A program made the position numbers and the translations under genes. This document shows, in pieces, positions 1 to 10,826 of a stretch of 64,000 bases of DNA (positions within the stretch are counted from its first letter, which is position 1; every line of letters starts with the position of its first letter). Source of the stretch: Callorhinus ursinus. Its lineage: Eukaryota > Chordata > Mammalia > Carnivora > Otariidae. Location: NCBI RefSeq assembly GCF_003265705.1, contig NW_020312966.1, forward strand, positions 22,574,081-22,638,080, given 5' to 3'. The notes beneath the pieces are model-generated. The model ran no database searches. It was given only the letters and a program-made list of their open reading frames with translations, and was not told the DNA's origin.

Positions 1-1370
1 GCTACTTTTCATTCTGCAGTAAGAGCAGCTGAGATTTTTCCCTATGGTCTCTTCTAGGAGTTTTATGGTTTCAGGTCTTACACTTAAGTCTTTAATCCAT
101 TTTGAGTTAATTTTTGTGAGTGGTATAAGATAGGGGGTTCAATTTCATTTTTCTGCATGGGGTTATCCAGTTTTCCCAGCACCATTTATTAAAGAGATTA
201 TCCTTTTCTTATTGCACATTCTTGGTTCCTTTGTCAAATGTATATGTGGGAGTTTATTTCTGGGCTCTCAGTTGTGTTCCATTGTTCTTTGTGTCTATTT
301 TTATGCCAGGATCATACTGTTTTGATTACTAGAGGTTTGCACTAGAGTTTGAAATCGGCAAGTGTGATGCCTTTAGTTCTGTCCTTTCTCAGGATTGCTT
401 TGGCGCTTTGGGGTCTTTTGTGGTCCCAGACAAATTTGAGGATTGCCTTTTCTATTTCTGCAAAAAGTGTCATATACTAATGGCCTTCAATCTGTAGATA
501 TCTTTTGGGTAGTATGGTTTTAACAATATTCATTCTTCTGAACTATGAACATGATGTATCTCTCCACTTGTTTGTGCATCCCATTTCTTTCATCAGTCTT
601 ACAGTTCTCAGGGTGTAGATCTTTCACCTACTTACTTAAATGTATTCCTGAGTCTTTTATTGTTTTTGATGCTAATGTGAATGGACCTTTTTTCTTTATT
701 TCCTTTATAGATGTTTCATTTTTAGTGTTTAGAAGTACAACTGATTTCCGTATGTTGATTTTTATCTCCTGCAATTTTACTGAATTAGTTAGTTTTAACT
801 GTTTTTTTGGTTGAATATTTAGGATTTTGTTTATATAATATCACATCATCTGCAAATAAAGACTATTTTACTTCTTCCTTTTTTATGTGACTGATTTCTA
901 TTTCTTTATCTTTCCTGACTGTTCTAGCTAAGACTTCCAGTACTATGGTGAGTAAGAGTGGTAAGAGTGGGCACACTTTTCTTGTTCCTGATCTTAAAGG
1001 AAAAAGCTTTCACTTTGTCCCCCTGAAGTATGATGTTAGCTATGGGTTTCTCATTTACGATTTTTATTGTGTTGAGTTATGTTCCTTTTATACCAAATCT
1101 GTTGAGAGTTTTTATCATGAAAGAATGTTGTATTTTTGTTGAATGCTTTTTCTGCCTTTATTGAGATGGTCATATAATTTTTATCTTTTTCTGTTAATGT
1201 GATGCATCACACTTACTAATTTGTGTATTGACTTGCATTCCAGGGATAAATCTTATTGGGGCATGGTGTAAGATCCTTTTAACATGGTTTTAAATTTAGT
1301 TTGCTAAGATTTTGTTGGGAATTTTGTATCTACATTCATCAAGGGTATTGGTCTAGGTCTTGGCAACAGT
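1..1370 (-). mobile_element. Old L1, inverted 5' segment (ORF2 region, antisense)
   Basis: The plus strand reads as the reverse complement of L1 ORF2, from the C-terminal region (near 40-110) back into the reverse transcriptase region (near 1140-1365). Many stops and indels mark it as old. The homology seems to start near position 30-40, so the first bases may be flanking DNA or unrecognised L1. The adjacent plus-strand segment resumes the element at almost the same ORF2 position where this one starts, as expected for a 5' inversion of a single insertion. Boundaries are approximate. Confidence 0.75.
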
Positions 1371-2590
1371 TTTTCACATATGACATCAAAAGCACAAACA
1401 ATACAGGTGCAAATAAATATGTGGGACTGCATTAAACTAAAATGCTTCTGCACAGCAAAAGAAACAATCAACAAATTAAAAAAAAACCAAGGAATAGGAG
1501 AAAATATCTAATAAAGAGTTAATATCTAAAATAGAAAAAGAATTCATACATATCAATAATAAAAAAAAGTAGGATTTAAAAATGGGCAGAGGAACTGAAT
1601 AGATGTTTTTCCAAAGAAAACATGCAAATGACCAACAAGTACATGAAAACATCGCTCATCATCACAGAAATGCAAATCAAAACCACAATGAGATAACACC
1701 TCACAAGTTAGAATGGCTAGCATTTAAAAGACAAGAGATGACAATTGCTGGCAAGGACTTGGAGAAAAAGAAATCCTTATTCAGTGTTGGTGCAAATGTA
1801 AACTAGACCAGCAATTCTGTTTTATAAAAACAGTATGGAGGTTCTTCAGAAAACTAAAAAACAGAAATACCGTATATTCCAGCAATTACACTACTGGGTA
1901 TATATTCAAAGGAAAGGATAAAAAGGATATCAAGGAGATATCTGTACTCCCATGTTTTGCAGCATTATTCACAGTAGCCAAGATATGGAAACACTCTAAA
2001 TGTTAAGCAATGAATAAATGGATAAAGAAAATGTGGTGTGTGTGTATATATTATATATATATACACACACACCTACAACACAATAGAATATTATTCAGCC
2101 ATGAGGAAGAATGAAATCCTGCCATTTGCAACAACCTGCATGCACCTTCAAGGCATTATGCTAAGTGAAATTAGAGAAGGACAAATACTATATGATATCA
2201 CTTATATGTAGAATCTACAAAAATCCAAACTCACAGAAGCAAACAGTAGAGTAGTGGTTACCAGGGTGTGGAGGGTGAGAGAAACGGTGATATGTTGGTC
2301 AAATGGAACAAACTTCTGGTTCAAAGATTAATTAGTTCTGGGTATCAGATGCAGAGCACTGTGATTAGAGATCACAGTGCTATCTTATACACTTGAAAGT
2401 TGCTAAGAGAGTAGATCTTAAATGTTCTCACCACCAAAAATAAAGGGTAGCTATATGACAGGAGGGAGGTGTTGGCTTATACAATAGTGGCAATCATATT
2501 GCAACATATAAATGTATCAAATCAACACATTGTACACCTTAAAGTTACACAATGTTAAATGTCAATTATGTCTCAATAAAGTTGAAAAAA
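1371..2590 (+). mobile_element. Old L1, ORF2 C-terminus and 3'UTR (sense part of the same element)
   Basis: Sense L1 begins at 'aggtcttggcaac' and runs through the C-terminal ORF2 region, including 'ctgcacagcaaaagaaac' near 1450, then the 3'UTR, ending in 'caataaagttgaaaaaa' at about 2590. Reading frames are broken; the longest open stretch (1603-1806) is only a relic of ORF2. A TG/TA/CA tract sits at 2037-2072. Together with 1-1370 this forms one 5'-inverted insertion of about 2.6 kb. Confidence 0.8.
2037..2072. repeat. (TG)n-(TA)n-(CA)n microsatellite with dyad symmetry
   Basis: A GT-rich run passes into TA repeats and then CA repeats, so the tract is close to self-complementary. It lies inside the old L1 3' region. 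Confidence 0.85.
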
Positions 2591-2620
2591 ATGTGTGGTT
2601 TTTTTTAAATAATTTTGTTA

Positions 2621-2838
2621 GGGGCGCCTGGGTGGCTCAGTCAGTTAGGCATCAGACTCTTGATTTTGGCTCAGGTCATGATCTCAGAGTTGTGAGATCA
2701 GCCCAGTGTTAGGTGCCACACTCAGCAGGGAGTCTGCTTTTCTCCCCCTCCTGCTCCCTCTGCCCCTCCCCTCCACACATGCACGCTCTCTCTCAAAAAA
2801 ATTAAAGCTTTTTTAAAAAATAATTTTTTAAAAAAAAC
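2621..2838 (+). mobile_element. CAN SINE (tRNA-Lys-derived), full length
   Basis: The 5' head 'ggggcgcctgggtggctcag' is followed by the tRNA-related body, a CT-rich region (2743-2795) and an A-rich tail. A/T-rich sequence resembling 'aaataatttt' flanks both sides and may be the target-site duplication, but it is too simple to be certain. The SINE lies just downstream of the old L1 3' end. Confidence 0.9.
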
Positions 2839-3719
2839 GCAGCTATTTTCTTTTCCTTTCTTATAAAAGCCTCATCACTTTCTTGAATTCTTTTAGGTTT
2901 CTGTGGGTCTTAATCTCTCTGATGGGTTTTAAAGCTATGCTTATGTAACCTATTTGGCTTGTTTCAATCACAAGGATGAGAACAATGGTCTGTTGAGATA
3001 TCAGCACATGAACCAGAAGCACCTATAATGATTTTTAAATCTTTTTAGCAACCTCTAGCACGTAATATGCCGTGCTATAAACTAGGCACTCAATAGATGT
3101 TTGCTGAATAAATATGGATAAGAAAGCAAATTTATTCTACATTGCATTTGAGTGCAGCAGAACTAGGAGCAAGGAATGAAGTTATAGGGAGGTGAATTTG
3201 GGGTCAATATGAAAATATACTGTTTAGAAAATACAACTAACTAAAAGTCAAGCAGGCTCACCTGTGAAGTAATAAAGTCCAAGTTATTGCAAATGTTTAA
3301 GTAAAGATATTAGCGTATAAATAGAGTTATATGTACTGTCTGAATGCTTATCTTTAGATGATTAGTTAGGTCTTTATAACTTATGATTGTCTATTATTAC
3401 AAGAGAGCAAGTTTTATATTTGTAAACCATGTAAAAAAGGCTAAACATTTGCACACACCAAATGTTTTTGTACATGTGTACAAAAAAATGTAGTTTCTAA
3501 ATTTTTTCAACATCTTTTTGTTGTTGTTGTTATTTTAACCGGTTCCCATAACTTAGAGTAGCCGGGACAAAAACAAACAATAAAATTATTAAATGCTCAA
3601 TCAATATTATCGTAATTCCCAGGGGATTTAATCGACTCTTGAATGTCTTTGTCTCTCTTGTTTAAGTGTTCTGTCATTCAGACCCCCCAAATGCCTGATC
3701 TTCTCCAAGAAATCTAGAT
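2839..3719. other. Unassigned sequence with a small L2/MIR-type tail
   Basis: I see no gene. A segment at about 3045-3125 reads like the 3' end of an L2 or MIR element on the plus strand ('aggcactcaatagatgtttg'). The rest is AT-rich, with no recognised repeat or open frame. It is the target region into which the full-length L1 inserted. Confidence 0.5.
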
Positions 3720-3730
3720 AAGAACATTCA
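3720..3730 (+). repeat. Target-site duplication, left copy, of the full-length L1
   Basis: 'aagaacattca' at 3720-3730 matches 'aagaatattca' at 10816-10826 in 10 of 11 positions (one C/T transition). The right copy directly follows the A-rich L1 tail, which fixes both ends of the insertion. Confidence 0.85.
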
Positions 3731-5560
3731 GGTTGGGGAGGCGGAGCAAGATGGCGGGGGAGTAGGAGACCTAGATTTCGTCTGGTCTCAGGAATTCAGC
3801 TGAATAGGGATCAAACCATTCTGAACACCTACGAACTCAACAGGAGACCGAAGTAGCAACAACTCTCTGAACAGAGAAGCGACCACTTCCTGAAGGTAGG
3901 ACGTGCGGAGAAGTGAATCCGAGGCGATATTCGGGAGGATAGACGGCGGGGGAGGGGGCCTCCGTCGGCCGCTTCTGGCAAGTGCTAGAGCCGCGGAGCA
4001 CAAAATCGGACCTTTTAGAGGTCGGCTCCGCGGAGGGACGTCGCTCCAGTGGCTAAGCGGGGAATGGAATCCTCCCAGGACAGTGTGGTCTCAGGACCCT
4101 CGGGGTCACAGAAAGACCGGGGCAGCCTGAGTGCGGCAGAGCTCCCAGGGATCGGAGCGGGGAAGCCAGCTGCAGAGACGGAGCCGAGGCACGGGCTCTC
4201 AGCTCGGGGTGGCCATAAACTGTGATCCGCGGCCCAGTCGGGCCACGGCTCCTCCAGCAGGGACCCAACAAGCGGCAAATCCGGGGAGACTCCCCTTCCT
4301 CCCCCGGGAGGAGCGGCGCGGGAGGCACCACAGGGATCTGCTGGGTTTGGAGACTCCACACGGGGTCGGGTGCCAGACATAGAAACTTTCGGTCACAGGC
4401 CGGGTGAGCACGGAGTGCGGCCGGAGACCGGGGACAAGGGAGTGACTGCTTTTCTCTGGGGGCGCACTGAGGAGCGGGGCCCCGAGTTCTCGGCTCCTTC
4501 GGTTAGAGATTGGGAGGCCACCATTTTCGCCCTGGTCCTCCAAAGCTGTACCAAGAGCTTGCAGGGAACAAAAGCTCCTGAGAGCAAACCCGAGCAGCTT
4601 CCTTAGCCCGGACCGACAAGGGCGGGGCAATTCCGCCTCCGGCAAAGACGTTTGGGAACCACGGCAACAGGCCCCTCCCTCAGAAGATCAGCACAAACAG
4701 CCAGCAAGCCAAGACCAAGTTTACCGAACAAGGAGAACGGGAGAACTCCAGGGCTAGGGGAATATGGCACATAGAATTCATGGGTTTTTACCATTATTCA
4801 TTAGTTTTTCAAAGTTAATTTTTTTAACCGTTTTATGTGTTTTTTTTTTGAATTTTTCTTTTTCCCTTTTTCAACCAACATCTTATCAATCCCTTTTTTA
4901 AAAAAACATTTTTTATTTTTCATTTTTAGAGTCATATTTTATCCCTTCATAGTAGTTACCCTTATTTTTGGCATATATATATAAGTTCTTCTCTCTTTAA
5001 AATTTTGAGATGCAGTTTCTTCTAACAGATCAAAATATACTCTAAATCACTACTGTATGCCTTTGTTCTAGTCTCCTGCCTGATTACAGTCTCTCCCTTT
5101 TTTTTCTTTTCTTCTTTTTTTTTTAAATCTTCTTTCTTCCTTCAAACAATTTCTTATCTTATCAACTCTGTTTATAAAACCTTTTATAATTTTCATCTTT
5201 ACAGTCATCTTCCCTCCCTTCATTGTATCAACCCTTATGTTGTACATATATAAGTCTTTCTTCCTTTAATATTTTAGGAGGCACTTTCTTCTAACAGACC
5301 AAAATACACCCAAAATCTAGTGTGTGGCACTGATCTATGCACTAGCCTGATCATATTGGATCATATTCTGTTTTTTTTGTTTTGTTCTGTTTTTGTTTGT
5401 TTTTATCCTTTTCTTTTTTTTTCTCTTTCTTTTTTCTTTCTTTCCCTTTCTTTTCCCCTGGTTTCAGGTCTTTTCTGATTTGTATAGAATATATTTGCTG
5501 GGGACGTTGTTAACCTGTTAGCATTTTGTTCTCTCATTCATCTATTCTCCTCTGGACAAA
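3731..5560 (+). promoter_or_regulatory. L1 5'UTR with internal promoter
   Basis: The first bases carry 'caagatggc' at 3747-3755, the YY1-type site known near the start of mammalian L1 5'UTRs. A CpG-rich block follows (about 3900-4750) and stands out from AT-rich surroundings. A T-rich block (4800-5540) follows, containing two diverged ~250-bp tandem units. Open frames on both strands within 3788-4794 come from high GC content and have no recognisable domains, so I do not call them genes. Promoter function is inferred from the L1 family. Confidence 0.85.
4840..5365 (+). repeat. Degenerate tandem duplication inside the L1 5'UTR
   Basis: Unit 1 (about 4848-5100) and unit 2 (about 5110-5365) share a T-rich start, then 'cttatcaa', 'tttatcccttca' versus 'ttccctcccttca', 'acccttat', 'catatata', 'ttcttctaacaga', and a final 'ctagtctcctgcctgat' versus 'ctagcctgatcatat'. 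Order and spacing are kept, so this is an old tandem duplication and not chance T-richness. Confidence 0.75.
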
Positions 5561-6457
5561 ATGACAAGACGAAAAATATCACCTCAGCAAAAAGAACAAG
5601 AGGTAGTACCGTCAGCCAGGGACCTACTCAATACGGACATTAGTACGATGTCGGACCTACAGTCCAGAATCATGACTTTAAAGATACTAGCTGGGCTTGA
5701 AAAAAGCGTGGAAGTTATTAGAGAAACCCTTTCTGGAGAAATAAAAGAACTAAAATATAATCAAGTCGAAATCAAAAAGGCTATTGATGAGGTGCAATCA
5801 AAAATGGGGGCACTAACTGCTAGGATAAATGAGGCAGAAGAGAGAATCAGTGATATAGAAGACCAAATGATGGAAAATAAAGAGGCTGAGAAAAAGAGAG
5901 AGAAACAACTACAGGATCACGAGGGCAGAATTCGAGAGATAAGCGATACGATAAGATGAAACAACATTAGAATAATTGGGATCCCAGAAGAAGAAGAAAG
6001 AGAGAGGGGGGCAGAAGTTATATTGGAGCAAATTATACCAGAGAACTTCCCTAATGTGGGGAATGAAACAGGCATCAAAATCCAGGAGGCACAGAGAACC
6101 ACTCTCAAAATCAATAAAAATGGGTCAACACCCCGACATCTAATAGTAAAACTTACGAGTCTCAGAGACAAAGAGAAAATCCTGAAAGCAGCTCGGGAGA
6201 AGAGATATGTAAACTACAATGGTAAAAATATTAGATTGGCACCAGACCTATCCACAGAGACCTGGCAGGCCAGAAAGCACTGGCATGATACCTTCAGAGC
6301 ACTAAACGAGAAAAATATGCATCCAAGAATACTATATCCAGCTAGGCTGTCATTGAAAATAGAAGGAGAGGTAAAAAGCTTCCAGGACAAACAAAAACTA
6401 AAGGAATTTGCAAACACAAAACCGGTGCTACAAGAAATATTGAAAGGCGTCCTCTAA
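5561..6457 (+). pseudogene. L1 ORF1 protein, one in-frame stop
   Basis: ORF1 encodes the RNA-binding trimeric chaperone that coats L1 RNA. The frame spans 299 codons including the terminator and starts at the first ATG after the 5'UTR (MTRRKISPQQKEQE). Residues ~30-130 have the charged, Q/E/K-rich pattern of the coiled coil. The RRM-like region begins after 'NNIRI', and the C-terminal domain includes 'YNGKNIRLAPDLS' and 'ARKHWHDTFRAL'. The only disabling change is TGA at 5957-5959 (codon 133), between coiled coil and RRM, where the position reads as a CGA-to-TGA CpG transition. Downstream the frame stays open to the normal end, including an internal ATG at 6023. Confidence 0.95.
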
Positions 6458-6538
6458 GCAAAGAGAGAGCCTAAAAGCAGCATAGATCAGAAAGGAACAC
6501 AGACAATATACAGTCACAGTCACCTTACAGACAATACA

Positions 6539-9500
6539 ATGGCACTAAATTCATATCTTTTAATAGTTACCCTGAATGTAAATGGGCTAAATGCCCCAAT
6601 CAAAAGACACAGGCTATCAGATTGGATTATAAAACAAGACCCATCCATATGCTGTCTGCAAGAGACTCATTTTAGACCCAAAGACACCCCCACATTGAAA
6701 GTGAGGGGGTGGAAAACCATTTACCATGCTAACGGACACCAAAAGAAAGCTGGGGTGGCAATTCTTATATCAGACAAATTAGATTTTAAAACAAAGACTG
6801 TAATAAGAGATGAAGAAGGACACTATATCTTACTTAAAGGGTCTATCCAACAAGAAGATCTAAGAATTGTAAATATCTATGCCCCTAACATGGGAGCAGC
6901 CAATTATATATGGCAATTAATAACAAAAGCAAAGAAACACATGGACAACAATACAATAATAGTGGGGAACTTTAACACCCCCCTGACTGAAATGGACAGA
7001 TCATCTAAGCAAAAGATCAACAGGGAAATAAAGACTTTAAATGACACACTGGACCAAATGGACTTCACAGACATACTAAGAACATTCCATCCCAAAGCAA
7101 CGGAATACACATTCTTCTCTAGTGCCCATGGAACATTCTCCAGAACTGATCACAACCTAGGTCACAAATCAGGTCTCAACCGATACCAAAAGATTGGGAT
7201 CATTCCCTGCATATTTTCAGACCACAATGCTTTGAAACTAGAACGCAATCACAAGAGGAAAGTCGGAAAGAACTCAAATACATGGAGGCTAAAGAGCATC
7301 CTACTAAAGAATGAATGGGTCAACCAGGAAATTAAAGAAGAATTAAAAAAATTCATGGAAACCAATGAAAATGAAAACACAACTGTCCAAAATCTTTGGG
7401 ATACAGCAAAGGCAGTCCTGAAAGGAAAGTATATAGCAATACAAGCCTTTATCAAGAAACAAGAAAGGTCTCAAATACACAACCTAACCCTACACCTAAA
7501 GGAGCTAGGGAAAGAACAGCAAATAAAGCCTAAACCCAGCAGGAGAAGAGAAATAATAAAGATCAGAGCAGAAATCAATGAAATAGAAACCAAAAGAACA
7601 GTAGAACAGATCAACGAAACTAGGAGCTGGTTCTCTGAAAGAATTAACAAGATTGATAAACCCCTGGCCAGACTTATCCAAAAGAAAAGAGAAATGACCC
7701 AAATCCACAAAATCATGAATGAAGGAGGAGAGACCACAACCAACACCAAAGAAATACAAACAATTATAAGAACATATTATGAGCAACTCTATGCCAGCAA
7801 GTTAGATAACCTGGAAGAAATGGGTGCATTCCTACAGATGTATCAAACACCAAAACTGAACCAGGAAGAAATAGAAAACCTGAACATACCTATAGCCAGT
7901 AAGGAAATTGAAGCAGTCATCAAAAATCTCCCAAGAAACAAAAGCCCAGGGCCAGATGGCTTCCCAGGGGAATTCTATCAGACATTTAAAGAAGAATTAA
8001 TACCTATTCTCCTGAAACTGTTCCAAAAAATAGAAATGGAAGGAAAACTTCCAAACTCATTTTATGAGGCCATCATTACCTTGATCCCAAAACCAGACAA
8101 AGACCCCATCAAAAAGGAGAATTACAGACCAATATCCTTGATGAACATGGATGCAAAATTCTCACCAAAATACTAGGCAATAGGATCCAACAGTACATTA
8201 AAAGGATTATTCACCATGACCAAGTGGGATTTATCCCTGGGCTGCAAGGCTGGTTCAACATCCACAAATCAATCAACGTGATACAATACATTAACAAAAG
8301 AAAGAACTAGAATCATATGATCCTCTCAATAGATGCAGAAAAAGCATTTGACAAAGTACAGCATCCTTTCTTGATCAAAACTCTTCAGAGTATAGGGATA
8401 GAGGGTACATACTTCAATATCATAAAAGCCATCTATGAAAAACCTACAGCGAATATCATTCTCAATGGGGAAAAGCTGAGAGCTTTTCCCCTAAGGTCAG
8501 GAACGCGGCGAGGGATGTCCACTCTCACCACTGCTGGTCAACATTGTATTAGAAGTCCTAGCCACAGCAATCAGACAACAAAAAGAAATCAAAGGCATCC
8601 AAATCAGCAAAGAAGAAGTCAGACTGTCTCTCTTTGCAGATGATATGATACTGTATGTGGAAAACCCAAAAAACTCCACCCCAAAACTGCTAGAACTCAT
8701 ACAGGAATTCAGTAAAGTAGCAGGATAGAAAATCAATGCACAGAAATCAGTGGCATTCATATACACCAACAACAAGACAGAAGAGAGACAAATCAAGGAG
8801 TCAATCCCATTTACAATTGCACCCAAAACCATAAGATACCTAGGAATAAATCTAACCAAAGAGGCAAAGGATCTGTACTCAGAAAACTATAAAATACTCA
8901 TGAACGAAATTGAAGAAGACACAAAGAAATGGAAAAACGTTCCATGCTCATGGATTGGGAGAATAAACATTGTGAAGATGTCAATGCTACCTAGGGCAAT
9001 CTACACATTCAATGCAATCCCCATCAAAATACCATCCACTTTTTTCAAAGAAATGGAACCAATAATCCTAAAATTTGTGTGGAACCTGAAGAGACCCCGA
9101 ATAGCCAGCGGAATATTGAAAAAGAAAAGCAAAGCTGGCGGCATCACAATTCCGGACTTCCAGCTCTATTACAAAGCTGTCATCATCAAGACAGTATGGT
9201 ACTGGTACAAAAACAGACACACAGATCAATGGAACAGAATCGAGAGCCCAGAAATGGACCCTCAACTCTATGGTCAACTCATCTTTGACAAAGCAGGAAA
9301 GAATGTCCAGTGGAAAAAAGACAGTCTCTTCAACAAATGGTGTTGGGAAAATTGGAGAGCCACATGCAGAAGAATGAACCTGGACCATTTCCTTACACCA
9401 CACACAAAAATAGACTCCAAATGGTTGAAAGACCTAAACGTGAGACAGGAGTCCATCAAAATCCTAAAGGAGAACACAGGGAGCAACCTCTTCGACCTCA

Positions 9501-10102
9501 GCTGCAGCAACTTCTTCCTAGAAACATCGCCAAAGGCACGGGAAGCCAGGGCAAAAATGAACTATTGGAATTTCATCAGTATAAAAAGCTTTTGCACAAG
9601 AAAAGAAACAGTCCACAAAACCAAAAGACAACTGACAGAATGGGAGAAAATATTTGCAAATGACATATCAGATAAAGGGCTAGTATCCAAAATCTATAAA
9701 GAACTTATCAAACTCAACACCCAAAGAACAAATGATCCAATCAAGAAATGGGCAGAAGACATGAAGAGCCATTTTTCCAAAGAAGACATCCAAATGGCCA
9801 TCAGACACATGAAAAAGTGCTTAACATCGCTTGGCATCAGGGAAATCCAAATCAAAACCTCAATGAGATACCACCTCACACCAGTCAGAATGGCTAGAAT
9901 TAACAAGTCAGGAAACGACAGATGTTGGCAGGGATGTGGAGAAAGGGGAACCCTCCTACACTGTTGGTGGGAATGCAAGCTGGTGCAACTACTCTGGAAA
10001 ACAGTATGGAGGTTCCTCAAACAGTTGAAAATAGAGCTACCATGCGATCCAGCAATTGCACTACTGGGTATTTACCCCAAAGATACAAATGTAGGGATCT
10101 GA
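6539..10102 (+). pseudogene. L1 ORF2 protein (endonuclease and reverse transcriptase), broken
   Basis: ORF2 nicks target DNA and copies L1 RNA by target-primed reverse transcription. Starting at MALNSYLL, the endonuclease has 'LNVNGLN', 'LQETHF', 'IYAPN' and 'FSDHNAL', but the catalytic 'GDFN' is 'GNFN' at codon 144 (AAC at 6968-6970). Reverse transcriptase has 'NYRPISLMN' and the active-site 'FADD' (8633-8644). The C-terminus has '[14 protein letters not shown]' and ends '...DTNVGI' at 10102. Lesions: a one-base loss in the A run near 8154-8158, TAG at 8308-8310 in the shifted frame, a one-base gain near 8512-8516 that restores frame, and TAG at 8726-8728. Frame 6539-8176 and frame 8750-10102 are the longest open pieces. 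Confidence 0.95.
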
Positions 10103-10815
10103 AGGGGTACGTGCACCCCAAAGTTTATAGCAGCAATGTCCACGATAGCCAAACTGTGGAAAGAAACAAGATGTCCATCGACAGATGAATGGATAAAGAA
10201 GAAGTGGTATATATACACAATGGAATATTATGCAGCCATCAAAAGGAATGAGATCTCGCCATTTGCAATGACGTGGATGAAACTGAAGAGTGTTATGCTG
10301 AGTGAAATAAGTCAATCAGAGAAAGACATGTATCATATGACCTCGCTGATATGAGGAATTTTTAACCTCAGGAAACAAACTAGGGTTGCTGGAGTGGTGG
10401 GGGGTGGGAGGGATGGGGTGGCTGGGTGATGGACATCGGGGAGGGTATGTGCTATCGTGAGCACTGTGAATTGTGCAAGACTGTTGAATCACAGATCTGT
10501 ACTTCTGAAACAAATAATGCAATATATGTTAAGAAAAAAAAAAGAAGAAGAAGATAGCAGGAGGGGAAGAATGAATTGGAGTAAGTCGGAGGGGGAGACG
10601 AACCCATGAGAGACGATGGACTCTGAAAAACAAACTGAGGGTTCTAGAGGGGAGGGGGATGGGGGGATGGGTTAGCCTGGTGATGGGTATTAAAGAGGGC
10701 ACGTTCTGCGTGGAGCACTGCGTGTAATGCACAAACAATGAATCATGGAACACTACATCAAAAACTAATGATGTAATGTATGGTGATTAACATAACAATA
10801 AAAAATTTAAAAAAA
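10103..10815 (+). other. L1 3'UTR with G-rich tracts, poly(A) signal and A-rich tail
   Basis: The 3'UTR follows the ORF2 stop. It holds two similar modules (about 10366-10530 and 10612-10785), each with 'gaaacaaact' or 'aaaacaaact', a G-rich run ('ggtggggggtggga' / 'ggagggggatgggg'), 'gggtgatgg' or 'ggtgatggg', and a 'gagcactg' stretch. AATAAA lies at 10797-10802, followed by an A-rich tail. The G-runs could form G-quadruplexes, as known for other mammalian L1 3'UTRs. Confidence 0.85.
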
Positions 10816-10826
10816 AAGAATATTCA
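10816..10826 (+). repeat. Target-site duplication, right copy, of the full-length L1
   Basis: 'aagaatattca' follows the A-rich tail and matches 3720-3730 with one transition. Confidence 0.85.

Larger units (their letters stand above)
3731..10815 (+). mobile_element. Full-length carnivore LINE-1, inactivated
   Basis: A complete non-LTR retrotransposon of about 7.1 kb: 5'UTR (3731-5560), ORF1 (5561-6457), an 81-bp spacer, ORF2 (6539-10102), 3'UTR (10103 to about 10800) and an A-rich tail. Flanking 11-bp target-site duplications carry one mismatch. Lesions are few: one nonsense codon in ORF1 and, in ORF2, a one-base loss, a one-base gain, two nonsense codons and a catalytic-residue change. The insertion is therefore fairly young but cannot make functional proteins. 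A related 5' end starts at 63829, and a related 3' half lies antisense at 48350-50215. Confidence 0.97.

Noticed and set aside
1603..1806. A 67-codon plus-strand frame
   Set aside because: It is a leftover of L1 ORF2 in an old 3' fragment.
3788..4794. Overlapping open frames on both strands, up to 148 codons
   Set aside because: They lie in the CpG-rich L1 5'UTR, where high GC removes stops. None has a domain or conserved start context.
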